The notes: generated by a model from the letters alone, not told the origin. A DNA stretch of 64,000 bases from Acidisoma cellulosilyticum (GCF_020621385.1 NZ_JAESVA010000002.1:1-64000); one strand, 5' to 3'. Positions 51,650-61,870 are shown, numbered from the stretch's first letter. Made by a program: numbers and translations.

Positions 51650-52444
51650 TCAGCGCACCCCGATGCCGGCCGTCAGCCCGCCGTCGATCTTGAAATCGGC
51701 GCCGGTGACGAAGCTCGCCTTATCGGAGACGAGGAAGGCAATGAGGTCGGCGACCTCCTCCGGCTCTCCGATCCGGCCCAGGGGATGGGCCGCGCCGAAG
51801 CGCGCGAAAGCATCCTCGATATCCGCATCCGGGCCGTCGAAGGTATGCGCCGCGAGCGTCAAAATCGGCGTGCGAATCGAACCGGGGCTGATCGAGACGA
51901 CCCGGATCTGATCGGCCGCGAAATCCAGCGCCATGGCCCTCGTCATGGCATGGATGGCGCCCTTGGACGCGACATAGGCCATGACGCCGGCCTGGCAGGC
52001 GAAGCCCTGCACGCTGGAGAGGTTCACGATAACCCCGCCGCCACGACGGCGCATCTCCGGCACGCCGCTTTGCGCCGTCAGGTGGATGGAGCCGACATTG
52101 ATTGCCATGCACCGCATGAAGGTCGCGTGATCGGTCTCGACCGCATCGCCGTACGGGTGGATCGCCGCCGCGTTCACGATGACGTCAAGGCCGCCATGGA
52201 TCCGCGCGACCTCGGCCACCGCCTCGGCCACCGCATGCGGATCGCTGACATCGGCGTGGCGGACGGTGACGGTCAACCCCTCCTCCACCGCCAGCGTGGT
52301 CAGCCCGTCATTGCCGGTGGCGTCGATGCCGAGCGCCATCACGGCATAACCCTGCCGCGCCAGCGTCAGGGCCGCCGACCGGCCGATGCCGGTGGTGCCG
52401 GTGACGAGAGCCACCCGTTTCCGTGACTCGTGCATCTTTTTCAT
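51650..52444 (-). CDS. short-chain dehydrogenase/reductase
   Basis: A 264-residue SDR. The cofactor motif is [19 protein letters not shown] (about 14-32), with NAAAIHP and [19 protein letters not shown] (YxxxK catalytic pair). The C-terminal [34 protein letters not shown] is the classical-SDR tail. It is divergent, 98 bp from the mannonate dehydratase gene, so a sugar-acid substrate such as fructuronate is possible, but this is inference. Confidence 0.87.
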   Translation of the reverse strand: MKKMHESRKRVALVTGTTGIGRSAALTLARQGYAVMALGIDATGNDGLTTLAVEEGLTVTVRHADVSDPHAVAEAVAEVARIHGGLDVIVNAAAIHPYGDAVETDHATFMRCMAINVGSIHLTAQSGVPEMRRRGGGVIVNLSSVQGFACQAGVMAYVASKGAIHAMTRAMALDFAADQIRVVSISPGSIRTPILTLAAHTFDGPDADIEDAFARFGAAHPLGRIGEPEEVADLIAFLVSDKASFVTGADFKIDGGLTAGIGVR

Positions 52445-52542
52445 CCTCCGCGTTTCATGCCGTTCTCGCCTAGCTGAACGCGCGCCGCAACGCTTGACGG
52501 CGATCGGCGAAGTGACGAGCCTCGGCGGAACAAGACCAGCAA

Positions 52543-53730
52543 ATGGAGACGAGCTTGGAACAGAGTTGGCGCTGGTTCGGCCCGGATGATCCGGTGCCCT
52601 TGGCCCATGTCCGGCAGGCAGGTGCTACCGGCATCGTCACCGCACTCCATCATATCTATGACGGCCGCGCCTGGTCGGCGGAGGATATCGGCACGCGCAA
52701 GGCGATGATCGAAGCGGCCGGCCTGACCTGGAATGTCTGCGAATCGATCCCCGTCCACACCGCCATCAAACTTCGCCAGGGGCCGTATCGGCAGTATATC
52801 GACGCCTGGAAGGACAGCCTGGCCGCACTCGGCCGCGCCGGCATTCCGACCGTCTGCTACAACTTCATGCCGGTCGTCGATTGGACGCGCACGGACCTGA
52901 TGTATGCGATGCCGAGCACCGGCCGCGCGCTGCGTTTCGATATGTTGGAATTCATCGCCTATGACGCTTTCGTGCTGAAACGCGCGGGTGCTGAAAGCGA
53001 CTATCCGCAAGCCTTGCTCGACCGCGCCCGCAGCGTTGTCGCGCGCAAGACGGAAGCGGAAATAGCCAAGCTGGAGACCAATATCATCGCCGGCCTGCCG
53101 GGCGGCGAGGATAGCTATACGCGCGAGGCCATCGGCCGCCGCATCGCCTCCTTCGACGGCGTCACGCCCGCCGATATGCGCGCCAACCTCATTGCCTTCC
53201 TGCAGGAAGTTGTGCCGGTCGCGGAGGAATGCGGCGTGAAACTCGCCATCCATCCGGATGATCCGCCGTTTTCGCTGTTCGGCCTGCCGCGGATCGTCTC
53301 GACGCCGGATGACGCGGCGGCGATCCTGGCGGCGGTGGAGAGCCCCGCCAATGGCCTCACCCTCTGCGCCGGCTCCTACGGTTCGCGGCCGGACAATGAT
53401 GTGCCGGCCATGGCGGAGCGTTTCGCCGCGCGCATCAATTTCGTCCATCTCCGCAATGTCGCGAAGGAGCCTGACGGGTCCTTCGTGGAATCCGACCATC
53501 TCGACGGCGACGTCGATATGGTTCAGCTCATCTGCGTGCTGCTCCGCGAGGAACGGCGCCGCGCCGCACAGGGCGACAAGGCACCGATCCCGATGCGGCC
53601 GGATCACGGTCATCTGCTCGGCTTCGACACCGAACGCCGCAGCAATCCCGGCTATTCCTATATCGGCCGGCTGAAGGGCCTGGCTGAGCTTCGCGGCGTC
53701 ATGACGACGCTGGAAGCGATGGCGGTTTAG
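52543..53730 (+). CDS. uxuA: mannonate dehydratase
   Basis: A 395-residue TIM-barrel enzyme. [31 protein letters not shown] at the N-terminus, [15 protein letters not shown] and the metal-binding blocks [24 protein letters not shown] and [14 protein letters not shown] match the UxuA family. It dehydrates D-mannonate to 2-keto-3-deoxygluconate in hexuronate breakdown. Its stop overlaps the convergent hydrolase gene by 4 bp. No uronate isomerase or transporter is adjacent. Confidence 0.9.
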   Translation: METSLEQSWRWFGPDDPVPLAHVRQAGATGIVTALHHIYDGRAWSAEDIGTRKAMIEAAGLTWNVCESIPVHTAIKLRQGPYRQYIDAWKDSLAALGRAGIPTVCYNFMPVVDWTRTDLMYAMPSTGRALRFDMLEFIAYDAFVLKRAGAESDYPQALLDRARSVVARKTEAEIAKLETNIIAGLPGGEDSYTREAIGRRIASFDGVTPADMRANLIAFLQEVVPVAEECGVKLAIHPDDPPFSLFGLPRIVSTPDDAAAILAAVESPANGLTLCAGSYGSRPDNDVPAMAERFAARINFVHLRNVAKEPDGSFVESDHLDGDVDMVQLICVLLREERRRAAQGDKAPIPMRPDHGHLLGFDTERRSNPGYSYIGRLKGLAELRGVMTTLEAMAV

Positions 53731-55046
53731 ACCGGATCGACCCGGTCGGATGGGATCGTCTGATCGGGTCGATCCGCCTTCGTCGATGTCCAGTTCAGAA
53801 TGAAAGCCATCAGAACCTTGGTGAAGGTCACGAGCTGTGCGATGGAGACCTGTTCGTTGACGCTATGGGCCTCCTTCAGCGTTCCCGGCCCGTAAATCAG
53901 CGCGGGAATGCCGGCATCGCCGAACCAGCCGCCGTCACAGACGCTGGGTGACACCGTCAAGGTCACGGGGGCTTCCGTCACCTGCTCATGCATGGCCATG
54001 AACAGCTTGGTGCCGGGATGCTCGGGATCGACTTCCAGCGAGGGGAAAATCTCGCCCCGGTCGATGATCATCGAGGTGCCGCCCCAGACGAAACTCGGGC
54101 GATTGACGCGGAGCCAAGGATCGCCGGCCGCGATACCCGCGACATGCGCCTCGATCTCGCGCACCACATCCTCGTAATTCTCGTTCGGATAGTAGTGGAC
54201 GGTAATCCAGAGGCGGCATTCGTCGGCGATGAAGGCCGCGTGACGCCCGCCTTCGATGACGGCCGGGTTGATGGTGGTCGAACCCAGCGGGCAGCCGGGG
54301 TATTGCTTCGTCACCGCCCAATGGCGTTCCAGCTCACCCAATCCCTGAATGATCTTCGCCATCTTCTCGATGGCGCTGGCAGCGAACAGCCCGCCGCCGG
54401 CATGGATCATGCGGCCGCGCGTGCCGTCATGATAGGTCTGCGGGCTTTTGACGGTGATCCAGCCCGTGATGACCCCGCCCTGGCCCTGGATGCGCAGATC
54501 CGTGGTATCGACGACGACCGCCATATCGGCGGTATAGCCACGCTTGCAGGCCTCCAGCGTGCCCGCCTCCCCCACTTCCTCTCCGATGACGGATTGGAAG
54601 ATGACGTCGCCGGGCAGCGTGACGCCGTGATCATTCAGGATGCGCAGCGCGAGCAAGGCGCCCGCCAGGCCACCCTTCATATCGGCGGTACCGCGACCGA
54701 TGATGAAACCGTCCCGCAGGATCGGCTGGAAGGGGCCGGTCTCCCAGGGCTCGCCTTCCTCGACCGCCGCGACGTCGATATGGCCGTTGATGATCAGGCT
54801 GTTATAGCCAGCGGAATCGCTGCCCTTGATGGTGCCGACGACATTGGGATCGCCCGGGTGAACGTCCCAGATATCGAGCTCAGCGCCCATATCGCGCAGC
54901 AAGCCGGCAATATAGGCCTGCGCGTCACCGGTATTGCGGGCCGGCGGTGCCGGCGTCTCGAAGGTCACAAGCTTGCAGAGAAGATCAACGAGTTCGCCCT
55001 GCCGGGCGTCGACGGCCGCCAGAAGCTGGTCGAGAGCGACGCTCAT
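53727..55046 (-). CDS. ArgE/DapE-family deacylase, possible formylaminopyrimidine deformylase
   Basis: A 439-residue M20-type zinc hydrolase. The metal ligands fall in LIINGHIDVAAVEEGEPW, GRGTADMKGGLAG and the catalytic Glu pair in SVIGEEVGEAGTLEA. The dimerisation domain is present in the middle. B. subtilis YlmB, which deformylates formylaminopyrimidine in thiamine salvage, belongs to this superfamily. Here the gene is last in an operon with ThiXYZ-like transport genes and TenA, so a YlmB-like role fits. ATGA overlap with the aminohydrolase gene. Confidence 0.8.
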   Translation of the reverse strand: MSVALDQLLAAVDARQGELVDLLCKLVTFETPAPPARNTGDAQAYIAGLLRDMGAELDIWDVHPGDPNVVGTIKGSDSAGYNSLIINGHIDVAAVEEGEPWETGPFQPILRDGFIIGRGTADMKGGLAGALLALRILNDHGVTLPGDVIFQSVIGEEVGEAGTLEACKRGYTADMAVVVDTTDLRIQGQGGVITGWITVKSPQTYHDGTRGRMIHAGGGLFAASAIEKMAKIIQGLGELERHWAVTKQYPGCPLGSTTINPAVIEGGRHAAFIADECRLWITVHYYPNENYEDVVREIEAHVAGIAAGDPWLRVNRPSFVWGGTSMIIDRGEIFPSLEVDPEHPGTKLFMAMHEQVTEAPVTLTVSPSVCDGGWFGDAGIPALIYGPGTLKEAHSVNEQVSIAQLVTFTKVLMAFILNWTSTKADRPDQTIPSDRVDPV

Positions 55047-56368
55047 TGTGCGCGCCTCACGACCGTCATCTTATCCTTGATACGGCGGAAGGCCGCATTG
55101 GCTTCCCGCACCACCTGCGCCTCGTCGATACGCGTCATGCGACGCCCCTGCATGACGATCTGACCGTCGATGATGGATGTATCGACAACGCTGCCATTGG
55201 CCGCGAAGACAAGATGGCTGGAGAGATGCATTGCCTTGTCCCGCAGCAGTGGCGTGAACATGGCGTTATTGGTGTCGATGAGGATGACGTCGGCCTTGGC
55301 CCCCGCCACCAGCTGCCCGGTTTCATGTCCCAAAGCACGAGCACCGTTGCGGGTCGCCATGCGCAGCACCTGATCGGCCGGCATCAAGGTTGCGTCGACC
55401 CGGCTCGCCCGCTGCATGAGCGAGGCGTATTTCATGACCTCGAACATATCGGCGCTGTTATTGCACTCGACCGCGTCATGGCCGAGCCCGACATTGATGC
55501 CGAGGCCGACCATTTCCGGCACGCGCGCAATGCCATTGCCAAGCTTGGCGTTGGAATTGGGGTTGTGGGAGATATGGGTCCCCGTCTCCGCCATCATCTG
55601 CATTTCGCGGTCATCCAGCCAGACGCAATGGGCCGCGACCGTATCCGGGCCGAGCAGGCCGCATTCATAAGCGAGTTCGGTCGGGCGCTTGCCGAATTTC
55701 TCCAGGCAGAAATCAACCTCGGTCTTGCTCTCGTTCAGATGAACATGGACGCCGGCGCCAAGGGAATTCGCCAGCGAGCGCGCTTCCCGCAACAAATCGG
55801 CCGAGGAGAGCGGCAGCCATTCGATGCCGATACGGACCTGAATGCGACCATTGGCGCGGCCGTGCAGGCCGACGAAAGCATCGTGATTGTCCTGCAGACT
55901 GTCCAGATCATGCTCGGGCAGTGCGACATCATTCGAGAGCACGGCGCGGATGCCGATATCTTCGGCGGCTTTCGCCAGAGAGCCCAATTGGCGATACATG
56001 TCATTGATCGTCGTCGCACCGGACTTGATCGATTCCATATAGCTCGCCGCTGCCGCCCAATAGGCGGCTTCCGGGTCCAGCGCGCGGATCAGCGGATACC
56101 AGCACTCGTCCAGGTATTCCCAGAGCGGCATATGGTCGTTGTAGCCCTTGCCGATGGCCGTATGGAAATGCAGGTCGACCAGACCCGGCATCACCACCTT
56201 ATCGGTCGCGTCGATCACCAGATCATCCGGCAGGGCGATGAAGGGCGCGGATTCCGGCTCGACCGCGACGATACGGTCAGCATCGATGACAACGCGACCC
56301 AGCTCGAAATAGGTGGCGGCATCGTCCAGGGTCAGGACCATACCATTGCGAATGACTATCCGCGACAT
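55043..56368 (-). CDS. AtzA/TrzN/SsnA-type aminohydrolase
   Basis: A 441-residue metal-dependent hydrolase of the amidohydrolase superfamily. Metal ligands lie in PGLVDLHFHTAIG (HxH), GVHVHLNESKTE and AHCVWLDD, and LGHDAVECNNSADMFEVMK carries the last Asp. This subgroup removes an amino or similar group from N-heterocycles such as triazines, guanine or cytosine. Its place beside TenA and a thiamine-precursor-type importer suggests an aminopyrimidine substrate (inference). It starts 41 bp after the permease stop. Confidence 0.85.
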   Translation of the reverse strand: MSRIVIRNGMVLTLDDAATYFELGRVVIDADRIVAVEPESAPFIALPDDLVIDATDKVVMPGLVDLHFHTAIGKGYNDHMPLWEYLDECWYPLIRALDPEAAYWAAAASYMESIKSGATTINDMYRQLGSLAKAAEDIGIRAVLSNDVALPEHDLDSLQDNHDAFVGLHGRANGRIQVRIGIEWLPLSSADLLREARSLANSLGAGVHVHLNESKTEVDFCLEKFGKRPTELAYECGLLGPDTVAAHCVWLDDREMQMMAETGTHISHNPNSNAKLGNGIARVPEMVGLGINVGLGHDAVECNNSADMFEVMKYASLMQRASRVDATLMPADQVLRMATRNGARALGHETGQLVAGAKADVILIDTNNAMFTPLLRDKAMHLSSHLVFAANGSVVDTSIIDGQIVMQGRRMTRIDEAQVVREANAAFRRIKDKMTVVRRAQ

Positions 56369-56409
56369 GGGCAGGGAATCTCCTATTGATAGTCGGCAGA
56401 TTCAAAAAA

Positions 56410-57180
56410 TCAGGGTGCCGCGATCGTATCCGGCGCCCAATAGAGAATGCGCTTCAGCACGCGATCGACGATGACCCAGAGCACGATCGCCATGACGGAT
56501 AAAATGGTCAGCGCGGCGAACATGACGTCGGTCTGAATGCGCGCATTGGCATTCATCATGACATAGCCAAGACCGGCGGAAGACCCGACCCATTCGCCGA
56601 TGATGGCGCCGATGGGGGCGATGGCGGTCGCGACGCGCAAGCCCGAGCCGAAGGCCGGCAGGGCTGCGAACAGGCGCACATGGCGCAGCATCGCCCAAGG
56701 GCTGGCATTCATGGTCCGTGCCAGATCAAGCCAGCCGATCTCCACCCGCCGCAAACCGTCAAAGAAGGACGCGGTGACGGGAAAGAAGATGACCAGCACG
56801 GCCATGACGACCTTGGACGCCATGCCGAAGCCGAACCACAGCACCAGCAGCGGCGCCAGCGCGAAGACCGGGATGGCCTGGCTCAGCAGCAGCAGCGGCA
56901 TCAGCCAGCGTTGCAGGATGGGCGAAAAGACCATGGCCAGCGCCAGCGCCATGCCCAGGATCGTGCCCGCCGCCAGACCCAGGATGATTTCCGAGAATGT
57001 GGTCGCCGTCGCCCAAACCAGGGTCTGCTGTTGGGCCACCAAGGCCTGGGCCACCGTCACCGGGCTCGGCAGCATATAGGGCGGCAGCGAGGTGAAGGCG
57101 GTGATCGCCCACCACACCAGGATCAGCACAACCAGCGTGACGATCGGGCGGAAGATCTTGCCGAGTGTTTGACGGGTCAT
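56410..57180 (-). CDS. ABC transporter permease (ThiX/SsuC type)
   Basis: A 256-residue membrane protein with six hydrophobic segments. The coupling loop FDGLRRVEIGWLDLARTMNASPWAMLRHVRLFAALPAFGSGL is typical of the taurine/nitrate/thiamine-precursor permeases. GAIIGEWVGSSAGLGYVMMNANA is the other hallmark. Gene order with TenA and an NMT1-type binding protein favours ThiX (formylaminopyrimidine import). The ATG overlaps the ATPase stop by 4 bp. Confidence 0.87.
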   Translation of the reverse strand: MTRQTLGKIFRPIVTLVVLILVWWAITAFTSLPPYMLPSPVTVAQALVAQQQTLVWATATTFSEIILGLAAGTILGMALALAMVFSPILQRWLMPLLLLSQAIPVFALAPLLVLWFGFGMASKVVMAVLVIFFPVTASFFDGLRRVEIGWLDLARTMNASPWAMLRHVRLFAALPAFGSGLRVATAIAPIGAIIGEWVGSSAGLGYVMMNANARIQTDVMFAALTILSVMAIVLWVIVDRVLKRILYWAPDTIAAP

Positions 57181-57926
57181 TCTGTCTCAAGCTCCGTCAA
57201 CACGCGCATCAGATGGCCCTGGGTTTCGAGCAGATGCGGATCATCCGGGGCGCGCGGCGGTTGGCCCGGCACCAGGATCGGCGCACCGAGCACCGCCGGA
57301 TGGCCGGCGAGTGCGACCAGATGATGGCCGAGGCGGCAGGCCTCGAAAGGATCATGCGTGATCAGCAGCGCGGTCCGGTCGACCAGCAATTCGGCGGCCA
57401 GTTCCTGAATGCGGGCGCGGGTGAAGGTATCAAGCGCCGAAAAGGGCTCATCCATCAGCACGATGGGCCGGTTCTCATACAGCGTGCGGGCAATGGCCGT
57501 GCGCTGCTTCATGCCGCCCGACAGCTCCATCGGCAGGGCCTTGGCGCGTTCCGCCAGACCCACGCGCTTGAGCAGATGCATCGCGCGCTCCACGTCCGGC
57601 TTCTCGCCGCGCAGCCTTGTGCCGAGCATGACGTTCTGCTGCACCGTCAACCAGGGATACAGAAGATCGGTCTGGCCCATATAGGCGATGCGACCTTGCA
57701 GCGGGCGGCCGTCGCTGGCGCGCACCGTCCCGGCGGAAGGCTTGGACAGGCCCGCGACGATCTTGAGCAGACTGCTTTTGCCGACGCCGCTGGTGCCCAG
57801 AAGGGCCACGAACTGGCCGCCGGTAATCTCAAGGTTCAGTCCCTCGAAAATCGTGCGCTCACCAAAACGCAGCGTCAGGCCTTCGATGATGATGCCAGGG
57901 CAAGTGGCGGCGGCGGGAGGCGTCAT
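57177..57926 (-). CDS. ABC transporter ATP-binding protein (ThiZ/SsuB type)
   Basis: A 249-residue ATPase. Walker A is LGTSGVGKSSLLKIVAGL (about 40-57), the signature ELSGGMKQRTAIARTLYE and Walker B IVLMDEPFSALDTFTR, with LLITHDPFEACRL. Short ATPases of this kind power nitrate/taurine/thiamine-precursor importers. It is co-translated with tenA upstream and the permease downstream through 4-bp overlaps at each end. Confidence 0.88.
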   Translation of the reverse strand: MTPPAAATCPGIIIEGLTLRFGERTIFEGLNLEITGGQFVALLGTSGVGKSSLLKIVAGLSKPSAGTVRASDGRPLQGRIAYMGQTDLLYPWLTVQQNVMLGTRLRGEKPDVERAMHLLKRVGLAERAKALPMELSGGMKQRTAIARTLYENRPIVLMDEPFSALDTFTRARIQELAAELLVDRTALLITHDPFEACRLGHHLVALAGHPAVLGAPILVPGQPPRAPDDPHLLETQGHLMRVLTELETE

Positions 57927-58651
57927 GCCTTGCTCCCGGCGCTTTCATCCGTGCCGTGCTGCCAGCCGATTTCCCAGAACTGCGCTTCCAGAGCGCTCGC
58001 CGTGCGGAAGGTCTGCAGCAGCGAGGCGTAGCGGGCATCGGCGCCACGACGCTGGCCGAAGGCATCCAGATCGATGATCGACTGGGCGACCGTCGCGCGA
58101 TACTCGGCGCCCGAATAGCTGCTTATCCAGGGCTCGTACGGATTGCCCTCGAGCACGGTTTCGGGATCGGCCAGAATAAGTTCGGCGATTTCCGCATAGC
58201 CCATCAGGCAAGGGGCGAGCGCGATTTCAAGGTCAAGCCGGTCGCCGGAGGCGCCGCGTTCCAGGAAGAAATTGGCATAGGCCGTCATACGCAGGTCAGG
58301 CGCCGCCCCTTCCAGCTCGGCCTGGGAAATACCCCAGTCGCGGCAATAGGAGACATGCAGCGGCATCTCGACATCCAGCAAAGCCGTCATGGTGCGATTG
58401 GCGGAGACAAGCTCGGCCAGACTCTCGCTTTTATAGGCCGCCAGCGCGTAACCGCGCGCGTATTGAATGAGATAGAGATAGTCCTGGATAAGGAAATTCT
58501 GAAACCAGGGCTGCGGCAAAGTGCCGCGTCCCAATGCCTTGACGAAAGGATGGGCGATATAGGACCGCCATTCCGTCGCCGCGTCGCGCCGCAGCCGGCC
58601 GAACAGCCCAAAATCAAAATCGAGCGCGGGCCCTGCTGTATCACTCAACAC
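57923..58651 (-). CDS. tenA: TenA-family thiaminase II / aminopyrimidine aminohydrolase
   Basis: A 242-residue all-helical protein. FVKALGRGTLPQPWFQNFLIQDYLYLIQYARGYALAAYKS is the TenA N-terminal block. The likely catalytic Cys lies in LAPCLMGYAEIAE, matching the nucleophile of B. subtilis TenA, and NPYEPWISSYSGAEYRA supplies the later conserved region. TenA hydrolyses aminomethyl-pyrimidine to hydroxymethyl-pyrimidine in thiamine salvage. A second Cys in VSYCRDWGIS is also seen. It is the first enzyme of the operon, downstream of the binding protein. Confidence 0.9.
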   Translation of the reverse strand: MLSDTAGPALDFDFGLFGRLRRDAATEWRSYIAHPFVKALGRGTLPQPWFQNFLIQDYLYLIQYARGYALAAYKSESLAELVSANRTMTALLDVEMPLHVSYCRDWGISQAELEGAAPDLRMTAYANFFLERGASGDRLDLEIALAPCLMGYAEIAELILADPETVLEGNPYEPWISSYSGAEYRATVAQSIIDLDAFGQRRGADARYASLLQTFRTASALEAQFWEIGWQHGTDESAGSKA

Positions 58652-58741
58652 TACCGTCTATCCTCTCTATCCAAGAATCGGCTCGTTCAGGCAGTTGGCC
58701 TGCCAAGCTGTCGCTGACAGGCCAATCGCATAAGCCCTTGA

Positions 58742-59701
58742 TCAGGGCGCCTTAAGCTCAATCGCGTAATCCGCCAGAGCGGGCTTGGTTTTGATGAGCT
58801 TGTGGTCAAGCATGAACTGCTCGTAATCGGTGTAGCGCTTCTGATCGAGGGTGAAGGGATCTTTCGCGAAATAAGGCAGCGTCTGATACCAGGCCGTCTT
58901 GTTCAGCTTGTTGTTGAGGTCGGGGTGCTGCTTGATGAAAGCGGCCCACATTTCATCCGGATGGGCTTGCAGATAGGCAGCACCTTCCTGCATCGCTTCC
59001 AGGAAAGCGGCGATCTTCGGATCATGCGCTTCCTTCTTGTTCGCGATCAGCACAAGCTCGTCATCCGCCGGCACGCCGTAATCCTCGGGGATGAAGACAA
59101 CGGGGGTCTTGCCCATGTCCTTAAGCTCGTTGACCTCGAAATTGCGATAGGCGCCGATCACGCCATCGACCTGATGGGAGGTCAGCGCCGTCACGAGCGC
59201 GAAATTGACATTGACGAGGGTGACATCCTTGGGCGAGACGCCGGCATGTTCCAGCATCGTGTCGACCACGGAATCATCAAGCCCGGCGACCGAATAACCG
59301 ATCTTCTTGCCCTTGAAATCCGCCATCGTCTTGATGCCGCTGCCGTCGATCGAGGCCAGCACGTTCAGCGGCTTGTTGATCAGCGTGCCGACGCGCACGA
59401 CGGGCAGACCCTCATCCGCCATCAGATAAAGCTGCGGCTGATAGGTCAGCGCCAGATCCGCTTGTCCGGCCGCGATCTGGCGCGGCGGCAGGCTGGGATC
59501 GGCGGGCGCGATGATCGTCACATCCAGCCCGTGGCGCTTGAAAGCGCCCGAATATTCCGCCGCCAGAATCGGTGCATGGTCGGGGTTGACGAACCAATCC
59601 AGCAGGATGGTCATCTTTTGGTCGGCATGGGCCTTCGGCATGCCCATGATCGGCATTCCAATGGCCAGCACGCAAGCACTCAGCAACAATTTGCGCAGCA
59701 A
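58742..59701 (-). CDS. NMT1/THI5-like ABC substrate-binding protein (ThiY type)
   Basis: A 319-residue periplasmic protein. A signal peptide (about 1-26, ending PKAHA) precedes DQKMTILLDWFVNPDHAPILAAEYSGAFKRHGLDVTII, the classical THI5/NMT1 opening with the WFVNPDHA ligand block. The start is TTG at 59701 with AGGAGG seven bases upstream, a case where the ribosome site decides the start. TTGACA (59749-59754, minus strand) may be the promoter -35. I saw no TPP riboswitch core upstream. A TTGGCCTG/CAGGCCAA hairpin (58695-58725) separates it from tenA. Confidence 0.87.
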   Translation of the reverse strand: MLRKLLLSACVLAIGMPIMGMPKAHADQKMTILLDWFVNPDHAPILAAEYSGAFKRHGLDVTIIAPADPSLPPRQIAAGQADLALTYQPQLYLMADEGLPVVRVGTLINKPLNVLASIDGSGIKTMADFKGKKIGYSVAGLDDSVVDTMLEHAGVSPKDVTLVNVNFALVTALTSHQVDGVIGAYRNFEVNELKDMGKTPVVFIPEDYGVPADDELVLIANKKEAHDPKIAAFLEAMQEGAAYLQAHPDEMWAAFIKQHPDLNNKLNKTAWYQTLPYFAKDPFTLDQKRYTDYEQFMLDHKLIKTKPALADYAIELKAP

Positions 59702-59806
59702 AGAACCCTCCTGTGATCGGCGCGCACAGCACGATGCCGCGGCGATATTCTTGTCAATAGCCGCCTTGCAATCGCCCGGCCGCCGACCGTACGACGGCCC
59801 CCCGCC

Positions 59807-60595
59807 TCAATAGGCGAGAAAGGTCATCACGGCCTTGTTGAAGATCTCCGGCTCGCATTGCGAGACCGCGTGCGCCCCATAGGGCAGAACCTGCAACGCG
59901 GCGCCCTCGATCCCGCGAGCGAGTTCTTCCGCGGATTCCAGCGGCGTCAGATTGTCGTCCCGCGCCACCAGAACCAGCGTCGGGCAGGTGATCTCGGGCA
60001 GATAGGCGCGACCGTCGAAAGCCGTCACAGCATTGACCCGCGCTTCCAGAATACTCGCTGTCGTGGACTGCTCGGCATTGCGGATCAGCGCCGGTTCGAT
60101 CTCATCCCACTTCTCGCAGAGATAGCGCGGCGGGAACAGAAACACAGGCGAGGCGCGGTGATACATGGCCGGGCCGTAAGCCTTCAGCAGCTTCAGCCGC
60201 ATCTCCATGGCGAGCGCCATCTGCGGGCAGAGCGTCGCCCATGACCCGTACAGCACCATCCGCTCCACCATCAGGGGGTAGCGCGCGGCCAGAACCTGGC
60301 CGATGGCCCCGCCCGTGGAATGGCCGAGGAACAGCACCCTCTTCTCCCCCAGCGCGTCCAACAGCCCGACCAGATCCTCGGTCAGTCCTTCGATCGAATA
60401 GGCGCCTTCCGTGCGCACGCTGGCGCCGGTGCCGCGATGATCGTAGCGGATAACGCGATAATGCTGTGACAGGGCCTCGATATTCGGGTTCCAATAGGAG
60501 GCGGTGCCGGCCAGGCCAGTGACCAGAAGCAGCGTCGGCCCGCTGCCGGACACCTCGTAATGGAACTCTTCGCCCCGAACCTGCACAGACGGCAT
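59807..60595 (-). CDS. alpha/beta hydrolase, RutD-like
   Basis: A 262-residue alpha/beta hydrolase. The nucleophile elbow is LFLGHSTGGAIGQVLA (Ser of GHSTG), the oxyanion-hole region TLLLVTGLAGTASYW, the acid VLVARDDNLTP and the His YGAHAVSQCEP. The short cap and size resemble RutD, which speeds aminoacrylate hydrolysis in pyrimidine breakdown. The ATG at 60595 (MPSVQVRGEEFHYEVSG) is chosen. A longer frame running back over the LysR gene has no homology-like content. It is divergent from LysR. Confidence 0.82.
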   Translation of the reverse strand: MPSVQVRGEEFHYEVSGSGPTLLLVTGLAGTASYWNPNIEALSQHYRVIRYDHRGTGASVRTEGAYSIEGLTEDLVGLLDALGEKRVLFLGHSTGGAIGQVLAARYPLMVERMVLYGSWATLCPQMALAMEMRLKLLKAYGPAMYHRASPVFLFPPRYLCEKWDEIEPALIRNAEQSTTASILEARVNAVTAFDGRAYLPEITCPTLVLVARDDNLTPLESAEELARGIEGAALQVLPYGAHAVSQCEPEIFNKAVMTFLAY

Positions 60596-60796
60596 CCAGC
60601 TACTCCTGATCCTTTGCCCCAATCGGGGCCGCGCACGCACTTCCGGCGGGCAGAGACACAACGTTGCGGGGGCGAGCATAAGAACCCCGGACGCGAAGTC
60701 CCTAGCCGAATGTGTTGCACGCCATGTTGCCGTTTGGGCAACACCAATGGCATCATCCGGCCTGTTTTTGCTACCCGCCGATGACGGAGCCCACCC

Positions 60797-61714
60797 ATGA
60801 ACCTGAGCGCCTATCGCTATTTCAATGAGGTCGCGGAAACCCGGTCGATCCGCCGCGCGGCCGACCGGCTGCATGTGGCGCCCTCGGCCATCAGCCGGCA
60901 GATCGCCATTCTGGAGCGCACGCTGGGCTCGCTGCTGCTGGAGCGGACCAATACCGGCATTCAGCTGACCCCGGCCGGTCTGGTGCTGGAACGCTATACC
61001 CGCCACATGTTCCGCGACCTGGAGCGCGTTCAGGAAAGCATCAAGAATATGAAGGGCTTACGCCTGGGCGAGGTGAAGATCTGGGTGATCGAGGGGCTGC
61101 TGCTGGACTTTCTGCCGCGCGCCATTTCCGAATTCAACGAGGAATTCCCGGCGATCAAATTCTCGGTCTATTCCGAATCCTCCGACCGTATCATCGAGGC
61201 GCTGATCCGTGACGAGGCCGAGATCGGCATCGTGTTCAACGTCAAACCCCGCCCTTCCATTGAGGTGGCGGCCCAATATACCGAGCCGGTGATGTGCATC
61301 GCCCACCCGTCTCACCCCTTCGCGTCCCGCGACAGCGTGTCCCTGGCGGAGATTTGCAGCCAGCAGGTCACCCTGCCGGTCGCCAGTTTCGGCCTGCGCC
61401 AGTTCATCGACCAGGCCATCGCGAAGCAGCGGCTGACGCCGGATATCCTGGTCTCCACCAATCATCTGGAGATGACCAAGGCCATGGCGCTGACCGGCAA
61501 GACGCTGGCGATCGCCCCTGCTTTGGCACTGCGGAAGGAGCTGTCGGACGGCAGGCTGAAGGCGATACCGATCTCCGACCCGGATTTCACCTCCGCCACA
61601 TCGGCCGTCTGCGTCCATCGTGACCGCCGGCTGTCCTATGCGGCGGCGGAGTTTCTGAAGCGGCTGGTGAAATCCTTCCGCGCTGCCGTGGATTCCCCGC
61701 GCGGGCTTGCATAG
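60797..61714 (+). CDS. LysR-family transcriptional regulator
   Basis: A 305-residue regulator. Residues about 1-62 are the helix-turn-helix (YFNEVAETRSIRRAADRLHVAPSAISRQIAILERTLGSLLLERTN). Residues about 90-295 form the effector-binding fold with FSVYSESSDRIIEALIRDEAEIGIVFN. The serine of SAIS is usual for DNA recognition. It stands between a divergent RutD-like gene and the RutA-like gene, and probably controls both in response to a pyrimidine-type ligand (inference). Confidence 0.88.
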   Translation: MNLSAYRYFNEVAETRSIRRAADRLHVAPSAISRQIAILERTLGSLLLERTNTGIQLTPAGLVLERYTRHMFRDLERVQESIKNMKGLRLGEVKIWVIEGLLLDFLPRAISEFNEEFPAIKFSVYSESSDRIIEALIRDEAEIGIVFNVKPRPSIEVAAQYTEPVMCIAHPSHPFASRDSVSLAEICSQQVTLPVASFGLRQFIDQAIAKQRLTPDILVSTNHLEMTKAMALTGKTLAIAPALALRKELSDGRLKAIPISDPDFTSATSAVCVHRDRRLSYAAAEFLKRLVKSFRAAVDSPRGLA

Positions 61715-61870
61715 GCGCGCCCGCTGACCTCGTTTTCAGCATGGCTTGTGTTGCCGGAAACGCAACGCGATGCAGATCAGATTGGAGCACGCCTGCGGGG
61801 GCTTTGCTGATAGCTTTGCTGCATTGCGATGACGGTTCTGCCCAACGGCAGCATCTCTGAGGGCTGAGAT

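Noticed and set aside
59807-61006. long start (399 codons) for the RutD-like gene
   Set aside because: It would run through the divergent LysR gene; the family-like N-terminus begins at 60595.
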